Assembly (NCBI RefSeq): GCF_042682785.1
Contig: NZ_JBHUIB010000012.1
Coordinates: 124,001 to 188,000, forward strand
Reading direction: 5' to 3'
DNA length: 64,000 bases
Origin: Thalassotalea_F euphylliae
Lineage (GTDB): Bacteria; Pseudomonadota; Gammaproteobacteria; Enterobacterales; Alteromonadaceae
Below the pieces are notes generated by a model. That model searched no databases. It was given only the letters and a program-made list of their open reading frames with translations, and was not told the origin of the DNA. Each line of letters begins with the position of its first letter. The first letter of the stretch is position 1. The translations under genes were made by a program, and so were the position numbers. Positions 9,662 through 17,828 of the stretch are shown in pieces.

Positions 9662-11173
9662 TTATTCCGAGTGAACCTTAGTCGCTAAATAGGCTTTTAA
9701 TGTGTCTTGTTGCGACCCAGATAACCGAAGCCCTAACTTACTGCGACGCCACAATATATCACTATCAGTTTTAGCCCATTCATTATCGATTAGGTAGTCA
9801 ACTTCACGCTGGTAAAGGTCTGCACCAAATGTTGTCCCCATACCTTCAAGGCTGCAAACATCACCCAACAACGCCAGTGTTTTTGTACCATAGCTGCGAA
9901 CGTAACGCGCTATCAAACTATGCGGTAGATAAGGGTAAAGCGTAGCTATGCTTTTTGACAATGTTTCTCGCTCGCCAAAATCGCCACCTGGCAGTGGCAA
10001 AGTGCTGGTTTGACAAGGGTTCATGGTTGGGAAGCGTGGCGCGAGTTCGTCCACCAGTTTTTCGCTAAGTTTGCGATAGGTGGTAATTTTCCCTCCGAAG
10101 ACTGAGAGTAATGGTGCTTTATCGTTATCCCAATTTATCTCAATAGTGTAGTCACGCGTGACTTTCTGCGCATCAACTGACTCATCGTCCAATAACGGAC
10201 GAACGCCTGAATAACTATGTACAATATCTTCTCGACGGATTTTGTGTTTAAAGTAGTCGTTGCTGGTTTGTAGTAGGTATTCTATTTCTTGGTCATCAAT
10301 GGCGACTGTTTCAGGTTTACCCGTATGCTCTACATCGGTTGTACCGACAAGAGAAAAATCCGTTTCATAGGGTAAAACAAATACAATACGACCATCGGCA
10401 TTTTGAAGTATATAGGCGTCAGATTGGTCATGAATACGTGGTACAACAATGTGGCTGCCTTTTACTAGCCTAATTTGCTGTGGCGCTTTTAAGTTATCAA
10501 TGTTGTCAAACAAAGATGATACCCAGGGACCAGCTGCATTGATTAAGGCTTTGCCTTGAATAGTTCTAGTTCCGCTAGTGTCAATGTCTCTAGTATTCGT
10601 GACTTCAACACGCCAGCCTTCATCTTCACGCTGTGCATGAGTGCATTTTGTATAGTTCTCAATAACTGCATTATGCTCTTTGGCTAACATGGCATTAAGC
10701 ACAACCAGCCTAGCGTCATCGACCCAACCATCAGAATATTCAAACCCTTTTTTAATAGAACTGACCAGTGGTGAATACTCAGTAAAACGCACGGCTTGCG
10801 AGCGAGATAAGGTTTTTCGCTTACTCAAATTGTCGTATAGAAAAAGACCCGAACGTATCATCCATGCGGGCCGTAAGTGTTTTTGATGCGGTAATATAAA
10901 GCGCAACGGGTGCATAATGTGGGGCGCATTTTTAAGCAGCACTTCGCGCTCTTTTAACGCTTGTTGCACTAGCTTAAATTCGTAATGCTCTAGATAGCGC
11001 AGGCCGCCATGTATAAGCTTGCTGCTGTTTGAACTTGTTGCAGACGCTAAGTCGTTTTGTTCACAAAGATAAACGCTTAACCCACGGCTTGCGGCATCGG
11101 CAGCTATGCCTGTACCGTTGACGCCACCGCCAATAATTATTACGTCGTACTGTTCTACATTTTCCGTTGTCAT
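9662..11173 (-). CDS. glpD: aerobic glycerol-3-phosphate dehydrogenase GlpD
   Basis: A 503-residue FAD enzyme oxidising sn-glycerol-3-phosphate to dihydroxyacetone phosphate and feeding electrons to quinone at the inner membrane face. The dinucleotide motif 'DVIIIGGGVNGTGIAADAA' is at the N-terminus, followed by the family signature 'SSKLIHGGLRYLE'. The length matches E. coli GlpD. It is the last gene of a tight four-gene operon, 16 bases after the putative sulfate exporter, not in the usual glpFKD setting. That context suggests the operon's substrate carries a glycerol unit. No glycerol kinase gene is in the window. No clear ribosome binding site precedes the ATG, so translational coupling is possible. 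Confidence 0.93.
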   Translation of the reverse strand: MTTENVEQYDVIIIGGGVNGTGIAADAASRGLSVYLCEQNDLASATSSNSSKLIHGGLRYLEHYEFKLVQQALKEREVLLKNAPHIMHPLRFILPHQKHLRPAWMIRSGLFLYDNLSKRKTLSRSQAVRFTEYSPLVSSIKKGFEYSDGWVDDARLVVLNAMLAKEHNAVIENYTKCTHAQREDEGWRVEVTNTRDIDTSGTRTIQGKALINAAGPWVSSLFDNIDNLKAPQQIRLVKGSHIVVPRIHDQSDAYILQNADGRIVFVLPYETDFSLVGTTDVEHTGKPETVAIDDQEIEYLLQTSNDYFKHKIRREDIVHSYSGVRPLLDDESVDAQKVTRDYTIEINWDNDKAPLLSVFGGKITTYRKLSEKLVDELAPRFPTMNPCQTSTLPLPGGDFGERETLSKSIATLYPYLPHSLIARYVRSYGTKTLALLGDVCSLEGMGTTFGADLYQREVDYLIDNEWAKTDSDILWRRSKLGLRLSGSQQDTLKAYLATKVHSE

Positions 11174-11189
11174 ATCAAATTGAGGGCAG

Positions 11190-12185
11190 TTACATACACA
11201 GCAATGCTATGAGGATAAGCCCTGCTATCCATACCGTTTGCAATACCATTAAGATGATAGGTTTTACGCCGACACCCACTAATTGGCTCAAATTGGATTT
11301 CATGCCGATTGCCGCAATAGAGATGATCAAAGCAAAGCGGCTAAACGTCGCAGCACCTTCTGTGACGATTGTGGGCAGGTCAATGACGGAGTTGAGCACC
11401 ATAAAAGCGATAAATGCCAGTAAAAATGGCGGGAAGCCAGGTGACTCTGACACGCTTTTGTCTGTTTTACACTTGGCGTTGATCACCAAGAGCATAATCA
11501 TTACCACCGGCATTAAGAAGCTCACGCGAACCAACTTCACTAAAGTGGACAGATCACCCGTTTGTTCTGATACCGAGTAACCAGCACCTACCACTTGTGC
11601 GACATCGTGAATTGTACCGCCGAGGAAAATACTCGTATCGTATTCACTGAGGCCAAATAGGTTGGCAATAATTGGGTATGCCACCATAGCAATCGTCGAC
11701 AATGACGTGACACCAATAATGGTGAGTAAGGTATCGCGTTCTTTGTGTTCTGAATTTGGCATAACGGCAGAGATTGCCATTGCAGCGGATGCCCCACAAA
11801 TAGCGACTGAGCCACCGGTTAATGCGCCGAAACGCTTCGTTAACCCCATGGCTTTGCTTAACCCGATGCCTACAAGAATTGTGGAAAAAATAGCAACAAT
11901 AAGGAGAAGCGCTGTCTGCCAGCCAAGTGATAACAAATCGTCGAAAGCAATGCGAAAACCTAGTAGCGCAACGCCAATACGAAGAATGTGACTCGCGGTA
12001 AATTCTATGCCGGCCTTACATGTGGTTTCTTGATGCAAGAAAGACATAGCAATACCGAGCAATAACGCGAAAAGCATGGCTGGTGCGCCATAATGTTCGG
12101 ACAGAAACAAAGCTGCCATGCCTGTGATGACAGCGATTACGGCGCCTGGAAAGAGTGTTTTTATTGTTGTAATTAGCTGCGCCAT
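11190..12185 (-). CDS. YeiH/PSE-family putative sulfate (sulfite) exporter
   Basis: A 331-residue inner-membrane protein with about nine to eleven hydrophobic segments and the UPF0324/Cons_hypoth698 look (for example 'ASHILRIGVALLGFRIAF' and 'GGTIHDVAQVVGAGYSVS'). The PSE family (TC 2.A.98) includes members encoded in taurine and sulfolactate clusters, where they are proposed to export sulfite or sulfate. E. coli YeiH is uncharacterised. The gene lies five bases after the dioxygenase gene and 16 before glpD in the operon controlled by the TCTTATATAAGA operator. Removing the inorganic sulfur released by the dioxygenase is the obvious role, by inference. Confidence 0.8.
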   Translation of the reverse strand: MAQLITTIKTLFPGAVIAVITGMAALFLSEHYGAPAMLFALLLGIAMSFLHQETTCKAGIEFTASHILRIGVALLGFRIAFDDLLSLGWQTALLLIVAIFSTILVGIGLSKAMGLTKRFGALTGGSVAICGASAAMAISAVMPNSEHKERDTLLTIIGVTSLSTIAMVAYPIIANLFGLSEYDTSIFLGGTIHDVAQVVGAGYSVSEQTGDLSTLVKLVRVSFLMPVVMIMLLVINAKCKTDKSVSESPGFPPFLLAFIAFMVLNSVIDLPTIVTEGAATFSRFALIISIAAIGMKSNLSQLVGVGVKPIILMVLQTVWIAGLILIALLCM

Positions 12186-12190
12186 AGCGA

Positions 12191-13186
12191 CTATGTCCTA
12201 TTTGCTTTTGCTGCTCCCAACGCGACTAACACTTGTCTTTTGCTGGTACCGCCATAGGGACGTCGTCCATGCATCGCCAAGTTGTTATCCACCATGGCGA
12301 CATCGCCCGCTTGCCAAGGTACATCAAAGATTAGCTCGTTTGATAGATCAACGACCTGCTCAAGCCACGCTTTGGGAATTTGAGTATCATCGCCAAAGCA
12401 TAATGTATTATGGTGATTTTCTCTAACGCCTTTCCAACCTAAATACGCTGCAATAAGTTGATTAAAAAACACTTTTCTACCATCACTCAAGGTCCGCACA
12501 GCAGGCAAAGCACCCGTGGTTGCTTTTAAGCTACCATCATCTTGCCATACCCAGCTGTAGCCCAAACGCTGCAACTTTTCTTCTGCTTGCGCAACATTTT
12601 CTACGCTCAATGTGCTTTTCCAGCTTCTTCCTTGACCTGATTCAGGATCGTCTTCACCTGGCATCAACGTAGTGTACTTTACGCCTTTATCAGCAAAGGC
12701 ATTTGCAGCGTCACTATTGGCTTTGCTTAATGCCTCGAACAACATGTCGCAACGCAAAATTGGGCTAGCACCGCCTTCATCAGCAGGGTGTAAACAGAAG
12801 AAAAAAATCTGATCGGGGTAGATAGGCGTTTGCGCCATTTCATTGTGCAGATTTATTTCAACTTCTTTTGGTGCTTCGTTCGCCGTGAATACGCGCTCTG
12901 TAAAGTTGATACGTACGGCGTTCGACAATGAGTCTTTGTACAAAAAGTTCGGGTAGCCAAAGCTTGCCGTAAACTCATCAAAAGCTTGTGCTGAGTCAAC
13001 AGGAAAACCGCGGAACAATATGGCACCAGAGGCCTTCAGTTGAGCTTCTAATGCTGTTTGGTTTTCTTTAATCCATTGCTGGCATTGTTCAACGTCAGTG
13101 AGCCCTTGCTCATTTAAAACAACGGCAGGAAAAACGTCAGATTGTCCAGCGTTAAACTGCTGTGGAACGTCCGTAAGTGACAACAT
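12191..13186 (-). CDS. Fe(II)/2-oxoglutarate dioxygenase, TauD/TfdA (SyrP-like) family
   Basis: A 331-residue non-haem iron oxygenase. The metal triad reads as His114-x-Glu116 ('NLHNEMAQTP') with distal His306 ('LAMHGRRPY'), and Arg309 or Arg317 should bind 2-oxoglutarate. The HxE form replaces TauD's HxD. TauD and its relatives hydroxylate the carbon bearing the sulfonate or sulfate, giving an aldehyde plus sulfite or sulfate, succinate and CO2. Its partners, an aldose-type aldo/keto reductase upstream and a putative sulfate exporter downstream, fit desulfonation of an organosulfur substrate, as described for the sulfoquinovose dioxygenase SqoD. AGGAG lies before the ATG, and the gene starts eight bases after the reductase stop codon. 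SyrP-like amino-acid hydroxylases are an alternative. Confidence 0.82.
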   Translation of the reverse strand: MLSLTDVPQQFNAGQSDVFPAVVLNEQGLTDVEQCQQWIKENQTALEAQLKASGAILFRGFPVDSAQAFDEFTASFGYPNFLYKDSLSNAVRINFTERVFTANEAPKEVEINLHNEMAQTPIYPDQIFFFCLHPADEGGASPILRCDMLFEALSKANSDAANAFADKGVKYTTLMPGEDDPESGQGRSWKSTLSVENVAQAEEKLQRLGYSWVWQDDGSLKATTGALPAVRTLSDGRKVFFNQLIAAYLGWKGVRENHHNTLCFGDDTQIPKAWLEQVVDLSNELIFDVPWQAGDVAMVDNNLAMHGRRPYGGTSKRQVLVALGAAKANRT

Positions 13187-13194
13187 AGTGACTC

Positions 13195-14154
13195 CTAGTC
13201 GTAAATGGGGTGAAGCGTATTAAATGCGGCCTGACAAAAATCACCAGGGTCGTTGAAGCGCTTGTCTGCATTTAATGCTGCAATGGCGTCCATCTCGCTG
13301 TCATTCAACGCGAAGTCAAACAATGCAAGATTTTCTTTTAATCGAGATAGCTTGGTACTCTTTGGAATAATTGAGCAACCGCGCTGAATGTTCCAGCGTA
13401 AAACCACTTGTGCAGGTGTTTTGTTTACGCGTTCTGCTGCCGCTTTCACAACTGCTTGTTCAAGCACTGACTCATTTGCACTGGCCATATCGAGCTCTAA
13501 ATATGAAAGGGCGCCAAGCGGCGAGAAAGCGGTAACGCTCAGCCCATAATTTTTAGCCGTGGCGATCAGCTTTTCTTGTGTATTGTAAGGGTGAGATTCA
13601 ATCTGTAATGCAAATGGTTTTACATTGGCGTATGTCATTAGGTCATGAAGCAAGGCAGAGTTGTAATTACATACGCCAATGTGCTTAACCAAGCCCTTTT
13701 CAACTAGTGCTTCCATTGCATGCCATGTCTGGTAAAGCGGCACTTTGGCAAGTTCCATTTTTGGCTCGTCAGCAGTAGGATCGAAAAACCACTCTGGTGG
13801 ATAACGCGTTTCAATCGGTACAAACTTTTGTGCGATTGGGAAGTGAATAAGATAGAGATCAAGGTAATCCAACCCAAGATCTTCTAGTGACTTCTCAACA
13901 GCAAGCTGCACATGCTCAGGCGCATGAAAGGTATTCCACAATTTTGAGGTTACCCATAACTCTTCACGACTAACAACACCGTCATTGATGGCTTTGGCAA
14001 TGCCTTCTCCGACTTCTTTTTCGTTGCCATAGTCGCAGGCGCCATCTAAGTGGCGGTAGCCAGCAACAATAGCGTCATAAACCGTTTGTGCACAATCTTC
14101 TTTGGCAATTTTCCATAGGCCAAGGCCTACTTTAGGCATTTCTTGCAAAGCCAT
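13195..14154 (-). CDS. aldo/keto reductase, aldose (xylose) reductase-like
   Basis: A 319-residue NAD(P)H-dependent aldehyde reductase with a complete catalytic tetrad: Asp37, Tyr42 ('GACDYGNE'), Lys71 ('TSKLW') and His104 ('LIHFP'). The cofactor segment IPKSTKLSRLKEN is near the C-terminus, and a loop resembling yeast-type xylose reductases ('VPIETRYPPEWFFDP') is present. It is the first gene of the operon running to glpD, with GAGGA before its ATG and the palindromic operator only 30 bases upstream. Reduction of the sugar aldehyde made by the dioxygenase (for example 6-dehydroglucose to glucose) is the inferred role. Confidence 0.88.
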   Translation of the reverse strand: MALQEMPKVGLGLWKIAKEDCAQTVYDAIVAGYRHLDGACDYGNEKEVGEGIAKAINDGVVSREELWVTSKLWNTFHAPEHVQLAVEKSLEDLGLDYLDLYLIHFPIAQKFVPIETRYPPEWFFDPTADEPKMELAKVPLYQTWHAMEALVEKGLVKHIGVCNYNSALLHDLMTYANVKPFALQIESHPYNTQEKLIATAKNYGLSVTAFSPLGALSYLELDMASANESVLEQAVVKAAAERVNKTPAQVVLRWNIQRGCSIIPKSTKLSRLKENLALFDFALNDSEMDAIAALNADKRFNDPGDFCQAAFNTLHPIYD

Positions 14155-14183
14155 AGCGTCCTCTATTAAATTTGCATTTTATA

Positions 14184-14195
14184 TCTTATATAAGA
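14184..14195. promoter_or_regulatory. GntR operator site 1 (reductase-dioxygenase-exporter-glpD operon)
   Basis: TCTTATATAAGA, a perfect 12-bp palindrome, 30 bases upstream of the aldo/keto reductase start. It is one of four identical copies, all placed upstream of genes in this locus. It is probably bound by the GntR/UTRA regulator encoded at 14600-15349; its position suggests repression by promoter blocking. Confidence 0.8.
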
Positions 14196-14325
14196 CTATA
14201 AGTTATAGCTGTGGTTAAAATTTGTCAATTGGTGTTGTTATAAAGTTTAGTTAAGTTGATTTGCGGAGCAGCTTTTTGTGCCTGTATTGACAGTAGAGGG
14301 CTGATTATATTTGGCTTTTGAAACG

Positions 14326-14607
14326 TTATGTTGCGCGACTGTAGTAGGTGTTAAGTAGACGTTTTGCGACAAAGACTCCCGCAGCTACGCCTATGATAAG
14401 TTCAGGAATAAGCCACATTACGAGTAACAGTCCGAAACCTAAATCCTCGCCAAGTTCAGCATGGCTAGTACCATCATAATGAACATGAAGGGTGTATTGA
14501 GTGACAAGCTCGCTGCCTACTTCTATCGACAATAATGAGCATATGACGATAGCGACGATATACACCAGCACATGTATCAAGCGCTGGCGTATTGTTAGTT
14601 TAATCAA
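14326..14607 (-). CDS. small two-span membrane protein, unknown function
   Basis: A 93-residue protein with two hydrophobic segments, about residues 9-28 ('RLIHVLVYIVAIVICSLLS') and 53-80 ('FGLLLVMWLIPELIIGVAAG'). I recognise no family. It overlaps the end of the GntR gene by eight bases, so the two are probably translationally coupled. It ends 171 bases before the reductase operon starts. It may belong to the regulated locus or simply be carried with the regulator. Confidence 0.6.
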   Translation of the reverse strand: MIKLTIRQRLIHVLVYIVAIVICSLLSIEVGSELVTQYTLHVHYDGTSHAELGEDLGFGLLLVMWLIPELIIGVAAGVFVAKRLLNTYYSRAT

Positions 14608-15349
14608 AGTTGACGAGATAGTGATAGTTATCGCTGCGACAGCGTGTTACGCGGTATTCAATGTTTTGATCATTAAGTGATTTGGTGAGTCTGCTAAACC
14701 AAATTAAAGGTTCACCTGCCTTGATGCTTAGCAACTTCGCATCTTCTTTGCTGGCGATCACCGCTTTTATTTTATCTTCCGTTTTGTGAACGGTTTGATT
14801 AAAGTTCGTTTGATAGAAGTGGTACAAAGTATGTGGAATTTCGGGCTCTTTCTCGATACCCGCAAACTCTTTGTAAGGCAGGTAAATATCCTCTAGTAGG
14901 CAGTGCTCGCCATTTAATGTTCGGCGGCGCTTTAATAAAACCACTTTAGTGCGCGTTTTAATGCCTAGTTGCTGCGCGACGTCTTTGCTGGCTTGCTCTA
15001 TCGTCAGCGACAGAACTTCTGAGACAGGTAATTCTGGGTTGTGATCATCCGCAACAAGAGGAAAGAAACGGTACAAAGCAGGGGTACCGGTATGTTCTGC
15101 TACGAAAGTACCAAGCCCTTGTTTGCGATTAAGTACTTTGGCATCGGTCAGTGTATTCAGCGCTTTTCTCACCGTACCTTGGCTAACACCAAACTCGCTG
15201 GCGAGTTGAAACTCACTTGGCAGCATTTCGCCAGGTTTCCAGCGTTGTTCAACAATCAACTGGGTTACGTGCTTTTCAACTTGTTTGTATAGCGGGAGAA
15301 ATGCTAAACCAGAAGTGCCTAATTTGTTGCCGAAATCTGTACCAGCCAT
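14600..15349 (-). CDS. GntR-family transcriptional regulator with UTRA domain (HutC subfamily)
   Basis: A 249-residue regulator. The N-terminal winged helix-turn-helix spans about residues 20-85, with the recognition region 'SEFGVSQGTVRKALN' and wing 'RKQGLGTFVAEH'. A UTRA ligand-binding domain follows, about residues 100-245. HutC-type regulators usually sense a sugar or its phosphate and bind palindromes. The palindrome TCTTATATAAGA lies 32 bases upstream of this gene (autoregulation) and before the other transcription units of the locus. The ligand is unknown; an intermediate of the glycoside pathway is likely. Confidence 0.9.
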   Translation of the reverse strand: MAGTDFGNKLGTSGLAFLPLYKQVEKHVTQLIVEQRWKPGEMLPSEFQLASEFGVSQGTVRKALNTLTDAKVLNRKQGLGTFVAEHTGTPALYRFFPLVADDHNPELPVSEVLSLTIEQASKDVAQQLGIKTRTKVVLLKRRRTLNGEHCLLEDIYLPYKEFAGIEKEPEIPHTLYHFYQTNFNQTVHKTEDKIKAVIASKEDAKLLSIKAGEPLIWFSRLTKSLNDQNIEYRVTRCRSDNYHYLVNFD

Positions 15350-15380
15350 AACGATACCGCGAGCCTGTAGTTGTTGTTAG

Positions 15381-15392
15381 TCTTATATAAGA
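15381..15392. promoter_or_regulatory. GntR operator site 2 (gntR autoregulation)
   Basis: TCTTATATAAGA, extended by flanking G and C to the 14-bp perfect palindrome GTCTTATATAAGAC at 15380-15393. It lies 32 bases upstream of the regulator's start codon, in the 362-base region shared with the divergent GH31 gene. Confidence 0.8.
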
Positions 15393-15563
15393 CAAATCCT
15401 ACCATACAAATGCTAAAACGGAAGCAGCTTTTTCGATAATTCGCACTCTTATTGAATAAACTAAGCCCAGATAATCTGAGGGCTTCAGCCATTATAGGTA
15501 GTATTAATCATACATATTTACCAAATTAGATTTGACAATCGTTGATAGTTAGGTAGTTTATAT

Positions 15564-15575
15564 TCTTATATAAGA
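15564..15575. promoter_or_regulatory. GntR operator site 3 (GH31-symporter operon)
   Basis: TCTTATATAAGA, 137 bases upstream of the GH31 start and 172 bases from site 2. Apart from these two sites I see nothing else recognisable in the intergenic region 15350-15711; the promoters are presumably here. Confidence 0.8.
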
Positions 15576-15711
15576 CCTAAGACTTGTATTGCGTAAAAAA
15601 TAATAATTGGCCCAATAGCCGCTTTTAATAAGCAACGTACAGGGCATAACTCACGCAAGATAAAACAAGCCATCACATGAATGTGAATACAACAAGAGGG
15701 TTGGGGAAGCT

Positions 15712-17823
15712 ATGTCGAATTTTTCTGTACAGGCACCTGCGTGGAATGATATTTCCGCAGCGGAAGTTGTCGCTGCACCTAAGGTGGTTGCAGACAACTG
15801 CCTTGTCGTGCCTACGTCTTGCGGTGAACTATCCGTGACGATAAGTGATCATGGCGTGCGTTTGAGAGCGGGCAAGCGTATAGAATTTGATTACGGCATG
15901 CTCAAATGTATGCCCGAAAACTACCCCTTGTCAGTCTCACAAAAAGCCAACGTTACCATTGCATCAGCAAATAATCTCTCGGTCGTTGTCCACCATAGCC
16001 CGTTTAGTTTTGAAGTTGTTCAGCAACGTGAAAGCGAGCAGCGCGTCGTACAGCAAAGTGCAACGGATGGACATTTTGTTCGACGTTATCGCATGCCTCC
16101 TTTAGCTAAAGTCGACGATGGCTGGTTTATGAGTTTTGAATTAGGTGCTGATGAGCCTGTTTATGGTCTGGGCGAAAAGTGGAGCAAATTAGATAAACGC
16201 GGTCAGCTAGTGCGATCATTTAATCATGACGCACTGGGTGTAAACGCAGAGATTTCCTACAAGAACACCCCGTTTTGTTGGAGCCCCAATGGCTGGGGTC
16301 TTTTTATTCACACACCTGCACCTGTAACTCATGGCGTTGGTTATGCGCCTTGGTCGCAGCGGGGCTACGGTGTTCTTATTGAAGATTCAGCGCTTGATGT
16401 GTTCATTCTTACTCAAGAAAGCGGTGCTGATATTATTAATAGCTATACCAAGTTGACAGGCAAAGCACCTATGCCACCTGAGTGGAGCTTGGGCGTAATC
16501 TTGTCGAAAGCTTACTACAAAGATGTTGAAGAACTACTGTCTACGGCTAAAGCAGTGCGCGAAAACAATATGCCTTGTGATGTCATCACCTTAGATGGCA
16601 GGGCATGGCAGGACACAGAAACACGGTTTGCATTTGAGTGGGACAGTAAACGTTATCATGACCCTGCTGCTGTGATTGCTGAGCTAAAAGCGATGCAATT
16701 TAAAGTCTGTGTTTGGGAATATCCACTTATCTCAGTGAAGAACCCTTTGTTTCATGAGTTGGCTGAAAAAGGCTGGCTGATTAAAGACAAGCGAACCGGA
16801 CAAGCGTTTGAATATGAATGGGATATGAGCGCTTTTGGTGAAGTGTTAACGCCCCTGCCCAAATCGGGCATTCTCGACTTTACTCACCCAGAAGCGTATG
16901 CGTTTTGGCGCGACAGCCACAAACCCTTGTTCGAGATGGGCGTTGACATGATCAAGGCTGATTTTGGCGAGCAAATCGAAGACGAAAACATGCAGGCAAG
17001 CAACGGTGAGAAGGGCAGTGCGCTGCATAATGTTTACACCTTGCTATACAACCGCTGTGTCTATGAAGCAGCGAAACGTTACTGCAAGACAGGCCCATTT
17101 CTATTTAGCCGCTCCGCATGGATAGGTTCCCAATGCTATCCATCGCAGTGGGGCGGCGACCCTCAAGCCGATTGGGGAGGCTTAGCTGGTAGTATTCGTG
17201 GTGGCGTGAGTTGGGGGCTGTCTGGCGCTCCTTTCTATGCCACTGATGTTGGCGGCTTCTACAAAGATACGCGTGACGCTGAGTTGTTTGCTCGCTGGAA
17301 CCAAGTGGCGGTGTTTAGTGCGCATATGCGCTTACATGGTATCGGCCCGCGTGAACCGTGGAGCTATGGAGAGGAGGCTGAAGCCGCTGCCAACAAGGCG
17401 CTTAAGCTACGTTACCAGCTGATGCCATATATTCATCAAACCATGGAACAAGCTACTCTAACGGGCTTGCCAATGCAGCGCGCCATGGTGCTAGCGTTTC
17501 CAGACCAGCCTCAATTATGGGCGTTTGAAATGCAATTTATGTTTGGCGAAGACATGTTAGTAGCACCTTGTATTGAGCCTGGTGGTCATGTTTCTGTTTA
17601 TTTACCAGAAGGTGAGTGGCAACGGTTTGAACCTGAAAAAGCAAGTGGACAAATTTATCACGGTAATCAGTATTTGACCTTGTCACTGGCACTTGATGAG
17701 TTTGCAGTGTTTATTCGTGCTGGTGTAAAGATCCCAATGGCGGCTCCGGTAGAGCATACAGAAGCACTCGCCGAGCAAGGAAAAACCGTACAATCCATTG
17801 ACCATTTCTGGCCGCAGGATTAA
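15712..17823 (+). CDS. GH31 alpha-glycosidase (YicI-like architecture)
   Basis: A 703-residue retaining alpha-glycosidase with no signal peptide, so cytoplasmic. The nucleophile is Asp417 in 'IKADFGEQI' and the acid/base is Asp483 in 'QWGGDPQADW'. The pattern resembles the alpha-xylosidase/alpha-glucosidase YicI (KTDFGER, HWGGD). The sulfoquinovosidase YihQ binds sulfonate through Gln288, Arg301, Trp304 and Tyr508. By eye this protein has an arginine at the Arg301 place (Arg305, 'TRFAFEW') but Phe instead of Trp304 and no matching Gln. Specificity is therefore open: alpha-glucoside, alpha-xyloside, or a divergent sulfoquinovoside pocket. GGGGAAG precedes the ATG, and the symporter gene follows after five bases. 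Confidence 0.9.
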   Translation: MSNFSVQAPAWNDISAAEVVAAPKVVADNCLVVPTSCGELSVTISDHGVRLRAGKRIEFDYGMLKCMPENYPLSVSQKANVTIASANNLSVVVHHSPFSFEVVQQRESEQRVVQQSATDGHFVRRYRMPPLAKVDDGWFMSFELGADEPVYGLGEKWSKLDKRGQLVRSFNHDALGVNAEISYKNTPFCWSPNGWGLFIHTPAPVTHGVGYAPWSQRGYGVLIEDSALDVFILTQESGADIINSYTKLTGKAPMPPEWSLGVILSKAYYKDVEELLSTAKAVRENNMPCDVITLDGRAWQDTETRFAFEWDSKRYHDPAAVIAELKAMQFKVCVWEYPLISVKNPLFHELAEKGWLIKDKRTGQAFEYEWDMSAFGEVLTPLPKSGILDFTHPEAYAFWRDSHKPLFEMGVDMIKADFGEQIEDENMQASNGEKGSALHNVYTLLYNRCVYEAAKRYCKTGPFLFSRSAWIGSQCYPSQWGGDPQADWGGLAGSIRGGVSWGLSGAPFYATDVGGFYKDTRDAELFARWNQVAVFSAHMRLHGIGPREPWSYGEEAEAAANKALKLRYQLMPYIHQTMEQATLTGLPMQRAMVLAFPDQPQLWAFEMQFMFGEDMLVAPCIEPGGHVSVYLPEGEWQRFEPEKASGQIYHGNQYLTLSLALDEFAVFIRAGVKIPMAAPVEHTEALAEQGKTVQSIDHFWPQD

Positions 17824-17828
17824 TTCAG

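Noticed and set aside
12191..13186. Naming the dioxygenase tauD
   Set aside because: The metal motif is HxE, no taurine transport genes adjoin, and the neighbours point to a sugar substrate.
15712..17823. Naming the GH31 gene as a sulfoquinovosidase (yihQ-type)
   Set aside because: Context suggests it, but the sulfonate-binding residues are only partly matched, so I left it as a GH31 glycosidase.
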